From positions 1 through 6,997 of the forward strand of contig JAEYPI010000172.1 of assembly GCA_023410885.1 (NCBI GenBank): DNA of 6,997 bases, written 5' to 3'. This document shows, one piece after another, positions 5,109 to 6,997 of the stretch. Under the pieces are notes generated by a model that ran no database searches, was not told where the DNA came from, and was given only the letters and a program-made list of their open reading frames with translations. A program made the position numbers and the translations under genes. The stretch comes from Bacillota bacterium (GTDB lineage: Bacteria > Bacillota > Clostridia > DSM-8532). Every line of letters starts with the position of its first letter. Position 1 is the stretch's first letter.

Positions 5109-5762
5109 ATGTCAGGAAATACATCTTTAGATAACAATAGTGCAAGTCTCGCTGGAAAAGTGGTCTCTAATCCTGAATTCAGCCACGAAGTATATGGGGA
5201 AGGGTTTTACATAGTCTACATCCAGGTACCTCGACTAAGTGATACCTATGACAATATACCGATTATGTTTTCTGAACGGCTGGTGCGCCCTGAAAATATT
5301 GTGGATACACTCTATCTATCGGTAGAAGGTCAGTTCCGCTCTTATAATAATTTTAACAGCAACAGTGGGCATAAGCTGATGCTTACTGTTTTTGCGCGAG
5401 AAATTGAGATATTCCAGGAGGAGGTGACGCACAAGAATCCTAACCAGATCTGTCTCAATGGTTATGTTTGTAGAAAGCCCATGTACAGGACAACGCCGTT
5501 TGGTCGAGAGATCGCGGATATTCTGCTAGCCGTCAACCGAGCCTATAACAAATCCGACTATATCCCTTGCATTGCATGGGGGAGAAATGCCAGGTTTGCA
5601 GGAACCTTTGAAATTGGTGATAATATTCGGGTATGGGGACGTATTCAAAGTCGTGTCTACCAGAAAAAGCTTTCAGAGGACGAAGTAGAGGAACGGATAG
5701 CCTATGAGATCTCTGTTTCCAAGATGGAGGTTGTCAAAGAGAACAACAATAAGAAGGAATGA
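5109..5762 (+). CDS. SSB-like protein with two OB folds
   Basis: This 217-aa protein resembles a single-stranded-DNA-binding family I recall from Clostridia, with two SSB-type OB folds in one chain. The first OB fold spans about 12-105, with conserved EFSHEVYGEGFYIVYIQVPR (23-42) and GQFRSYNN (74-81). The second spans about 113-206, with GYVCRKPMYRTTPFGREIAD (118-137), LLAVNRAYNKSDYIPCIAWG (139-158) and GRIQSRVYQKK (177-187), much like the core of a classical SSB or PriB subunit. It would bind ssDNA in the cytoplasm. It ends KENNNKKE and lacks the acidic DDDIPF-type tail through which standard SSB recruits PriA, RecO and others, so it is probably an accessory SSB and not the essential one. 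It lies 18 bp upstream of the P-loop gene, with which it probably forms an operon. ATG 5109 was chosen over TTG 5097. The exact role is not established to my knowledge. Confidence 0.82.
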   Translation: MSGNTSLDNNSASLAGKVVSNPEFSHEVYGEGFYIVYIQVPRLSDTYDNIPIMFSERLVRPENIVDTLYLSVEGQFRSYNNFNSNSGHKLMLTVFAREIEIFQEEVTHKNPNQICLNGYVCRKPMYRTTPFGREIADILLAVNRAYNKSDYIPCIAWGRNARFAGTFEIGDNIRVWGRIQSRVYQKKLSEDEVEERIAYEISVSKMEVVKENNNKKE

Positions 5763-5780
5763 GAAGGGAGAGCGATACCC

Positions 5781-6191
5781 ATGATAAAGGTTATTTATGG
5801 AAACAAGGGTATAGGAAAGACAAAATACCTCATTAGCAGCGCCAATACATTACTTGGTGATTGCATGGGAGATGTGGTGTTCATCAATCGAGACAATTCA
5901 CTAATAACTGACCTTAAGCATGAAATTAGGTATGTAAACATCTCTGACTTTCCAGTTTCTACATTAGACCAGCTGTTCGCCTTTATTTGCGGACTTATTG
6001 CCCAGGATTATGATATAAAGGCAATCTTTGTGGACGGCCTTGCAAAGTACGAGGCTAAACAGGAGCAATACCCCGACTTTTTTGACAAGGTTAAAAAGAT
6101 CTCGGAAAGATTTGAAACGAAATTTATATTTTCAGTAAGTGGGGATATTAGTGGTATTCCCGAATATGTTAACAAGGAATACTCCTGCTAA
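5781..6191 (+). CDS. Small P-loop ATPase-like protein of unknown function
   Basis: This 136-aa protein has a classical nucleotide-binding core. MIKVIYGNKGIGKT places Walker A (GNKGIGKT) at residues 7-14 right at the N-terminus. KAIFVDGL at 80-87 gives a Walker B strand ending in Asp85, and KFIFSVSGD at 114-122 looks like a sensor-1 strand. The protein is little more than one minimal NTPase domain. It has no membrane segment and no recognisable DNA-binding or arginine-finger region, so it probably works with a partner or as a dimer. From memory it belongs to a conserved clostridial family labelled only as ATP-binding or hypothetical. AGGGAG at 5765-5770 is the ribosome binding site, 10 nt from the ATG. 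It follows the SSB-like gene by 18 bp and a strong terminator follows it, so the two form a transcription unit just before priA. Function unknown; a role with ssDNA is guessed from context only. Confidence 0.75.
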   Translation: MIKVIYGNKGIGKTKYLISSANTLLGDCMGDVVFINRDNSLITDLKHEIRYVNISDFPVSTLDQLFAFICGLIAQDYDIKAIFVDGLAKYEAKQEQYPDFFDKVKKISERFETKFIFSVSGDISGIPEYVNKEYSC

Positions 6192-6216
6192 ATAAAGCTA
6201 TAAAGTTATTAAAGGT

Positions 6217-6250
6217 AAAGGGATTTGCAGTTAATTGCAGATCCCTTTTT
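6217..6250 (+). terminator. Intrinsic terminator after the SSB-like/P-loop operon
   Basis: The arms are AAAGGGATTTGCA (6217-6229) and TGCAGATCCCTTT (6236-6248), a 13-bp stem with one G-U pair, around loop GTTAAT. The T tract runs 6246-6250. The stem starts 25 bp after the stop codon of the P-loop gene. This is a textbook Rho-independent terminator. Confidence 0.92.
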
Positions 6251-6277
6251 GACTAAACGCCCGGGACAAGGTACTAT
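6249..6277 (+). promoter_or_regulatory. Candidate promoter for priA, overlapping the terminator tail
   Basis: TTGACT at 6249-6254 (5/6 match) and TACTAT at 6272-6277 (4/6) are 17 bp apart. The first two T residues belong to the terminator's T tract, so one unit ends where the next begins. Transcription would start near 6284, about 43 nt before the priA ATG. Confidence 0.5.
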
Positions 6278-6326
6278 AGGAATCAGGACATGATTTTAAT
6301 TTTTTATTAAGATGGGGGAATACAAA

Positions 6327-6997
6327 ATGCGCCTTGCGGCAGTTGCTCTTTCTGACGCCATAAGAGGCTTTGACAAGCTATATGACTATAAGCTGTCCCG
6401 GGAGGATAGTGAAAAAGCCATGCCTGGGATGCGAGTCTTGGTTCCTTTTGGACGGGGAAATCAACTGAAATCTGCATGGATAATCAGACTCTGGGAGGGA
6501 GAGTCCGGTAACAAGCTAAAAGAAATCACACAAATTGTGGACCAGGAGCCCCTCTTATCCTCTGAGTTGATTAAAATGGCCGAATGGATGAAAACTCGCT
6601 ATTTTTGTACCTGGGGCGATGCCATTCGTATTATGATCCCTGCCGGCGTTAATCTTATACGTCAAAAATGGTATCATGCTGTAGCATCCAACGCACAAAA
6701 AGCCTTAAGCGATAAGCAGGAGGCTTTATTTATAAAAATTCAGGCCAGCTCGTTGGGGATGTCCGAACAGGAGCTTATTCTTGATGAAAATAACCACAAA
6801 GATCTTCAGGAGCTTGTTAAAGCAGGCTGTGTAGAGATTCGTGAGGTTTTTGAGCAGCGTATTAATGAGAAGACCGTTAAGGCTGTTTCTCCGGTTTTGA
6901 CCAAGGAAGAATTTGACGGACTTATTGAAGAGGGAAAGGTAAAAAGTATCCATTACATCCGGGTAATGGAGGTGCTTTTTGCCGAGGAGCTGTGTAC
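6327..6997 (+). CDS. priA: Primosomal protein N' PriA, N-terminal part (3' end outside window)
   Basis: The frame is open from ATG 6327 to the window edge, 223 codons plus two bases. PriA is a 3'-5' superfamily-2 helicase that recognises stalled forks and D-loops and reloads the replisome. The visible part matches the 3'-DNA-binding domain: FDKLYDYKL at 15-23, PGMRVLVPFGRGN at 33-45, and MAEWMKTRYFCTWGDAIRIM with PAG (84-107), corresponding to the family's MKERYYCTLGDALRAMLPPG. A winged-helix region follows (about 115-180). The helicase motifs and zinc cysteines lie beyond the edge; full PriA is usually 700-830 residues, so less than a third is present. The ribosome binding site is GGGGGA at 6314-6319, 7 nt before the ATG. 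A strong terminator upstream and an own promoter suggest transcription separate from the SSB-like/P-loop pair. Confidence 0.95.
   Translation, partial: MRLAAVALSDAIRGFDKLYDYKLSREDSEKAMPGMRVLVPFGRGNQLKSAWIIRLWEGESGNKLKEITQIVDQEPLLSSELIKMAEWMKTRYFCTWGDAIRIMIPAGVNLIRQKWYHAVASNAQKALSDKQEALFIKIQASSLGMSEQELILDENNHKDLQELVKAGCVEIREVFEQRINEKTVKAVSPVLTKEEFDGLIEEGKVKSIHYIRVMEVLFAEELC

Noticed and set aside
6726..6953. 75-codon - strand frame inside priA
   Set aside because: It is antisense to the clear priA reading frame; low-complexity shadow.

Overview
The window looks like chromosomal DNA from an endospore-forming or formerly spore-forming member of the Clostridia (low-GC Firmicutes). This rests on AT-rich intergenic DNA, strong GGAGG-type ribosome binding sites, a spore-type membrane-anchored polysaccharide deacetylase, a two-OB-fold SSB-like protein and a small P-loop protein of a kind I recall mainly from clostridial genomes. 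All recognisable genes are on the + strand. I cannot name the species.

Layout: (1) 1-443, the C-terminal part of a GNAT acetyltransferase cut by the window edge. (2) 444-806, a 363-bp non-coding leader. It holds one or two candidate promoters and a tandem array of five 46-bp units, each with a 10-bp hairpin. A 10-bp inverted repeat flanks the array; its right arm contains the comM ribosome binding site and is followed by six T residues. (3) 807-3446, a two-gene operon of comM/yifB (AAA+ branch-migration helicase) and dprA (RecA loader on incoming ssDNA), 15 bp apart. (4) 3579-3902, a small coiled-coil protein of unknown function behind its own promoter. (5) 4009-4785, a PdaB-like polysaccharide deacetylase with a sigma-E-like promoter. 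(6) 4786-5108, a 323-bp gap with two dyads and no convincing gene. (7) 5109-6191, an SSB-like double OB-fold protein and a 136-aa P-loop protein, ended by a strong intrinsic terminator. (8) 6327-end, the first 223 codons of priA, with a promoter that starts in the terminator's T tract.

How the genes fit together: ComM and DprA act on single-stranded DNA entering recombination, the SSB-like protein coats such DNA, and PriA restarts replication from recombination intermediates. The window is therefore mostly a recombination and replication neighbourhood, with a cell-envelope/sporulation gene and a coiled-coil gene between the two halves.

The most unusual signal is the comM leader. The protein-coding genes belong to known families. 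A five-hairpin array enclosed by a long-range stem that covers the ribosome binding site and ends in a T6 run resembles an RNA switch or attenuator controlling a competence-recombination operon. The sequence shows the structure; the regulatory role is inference.
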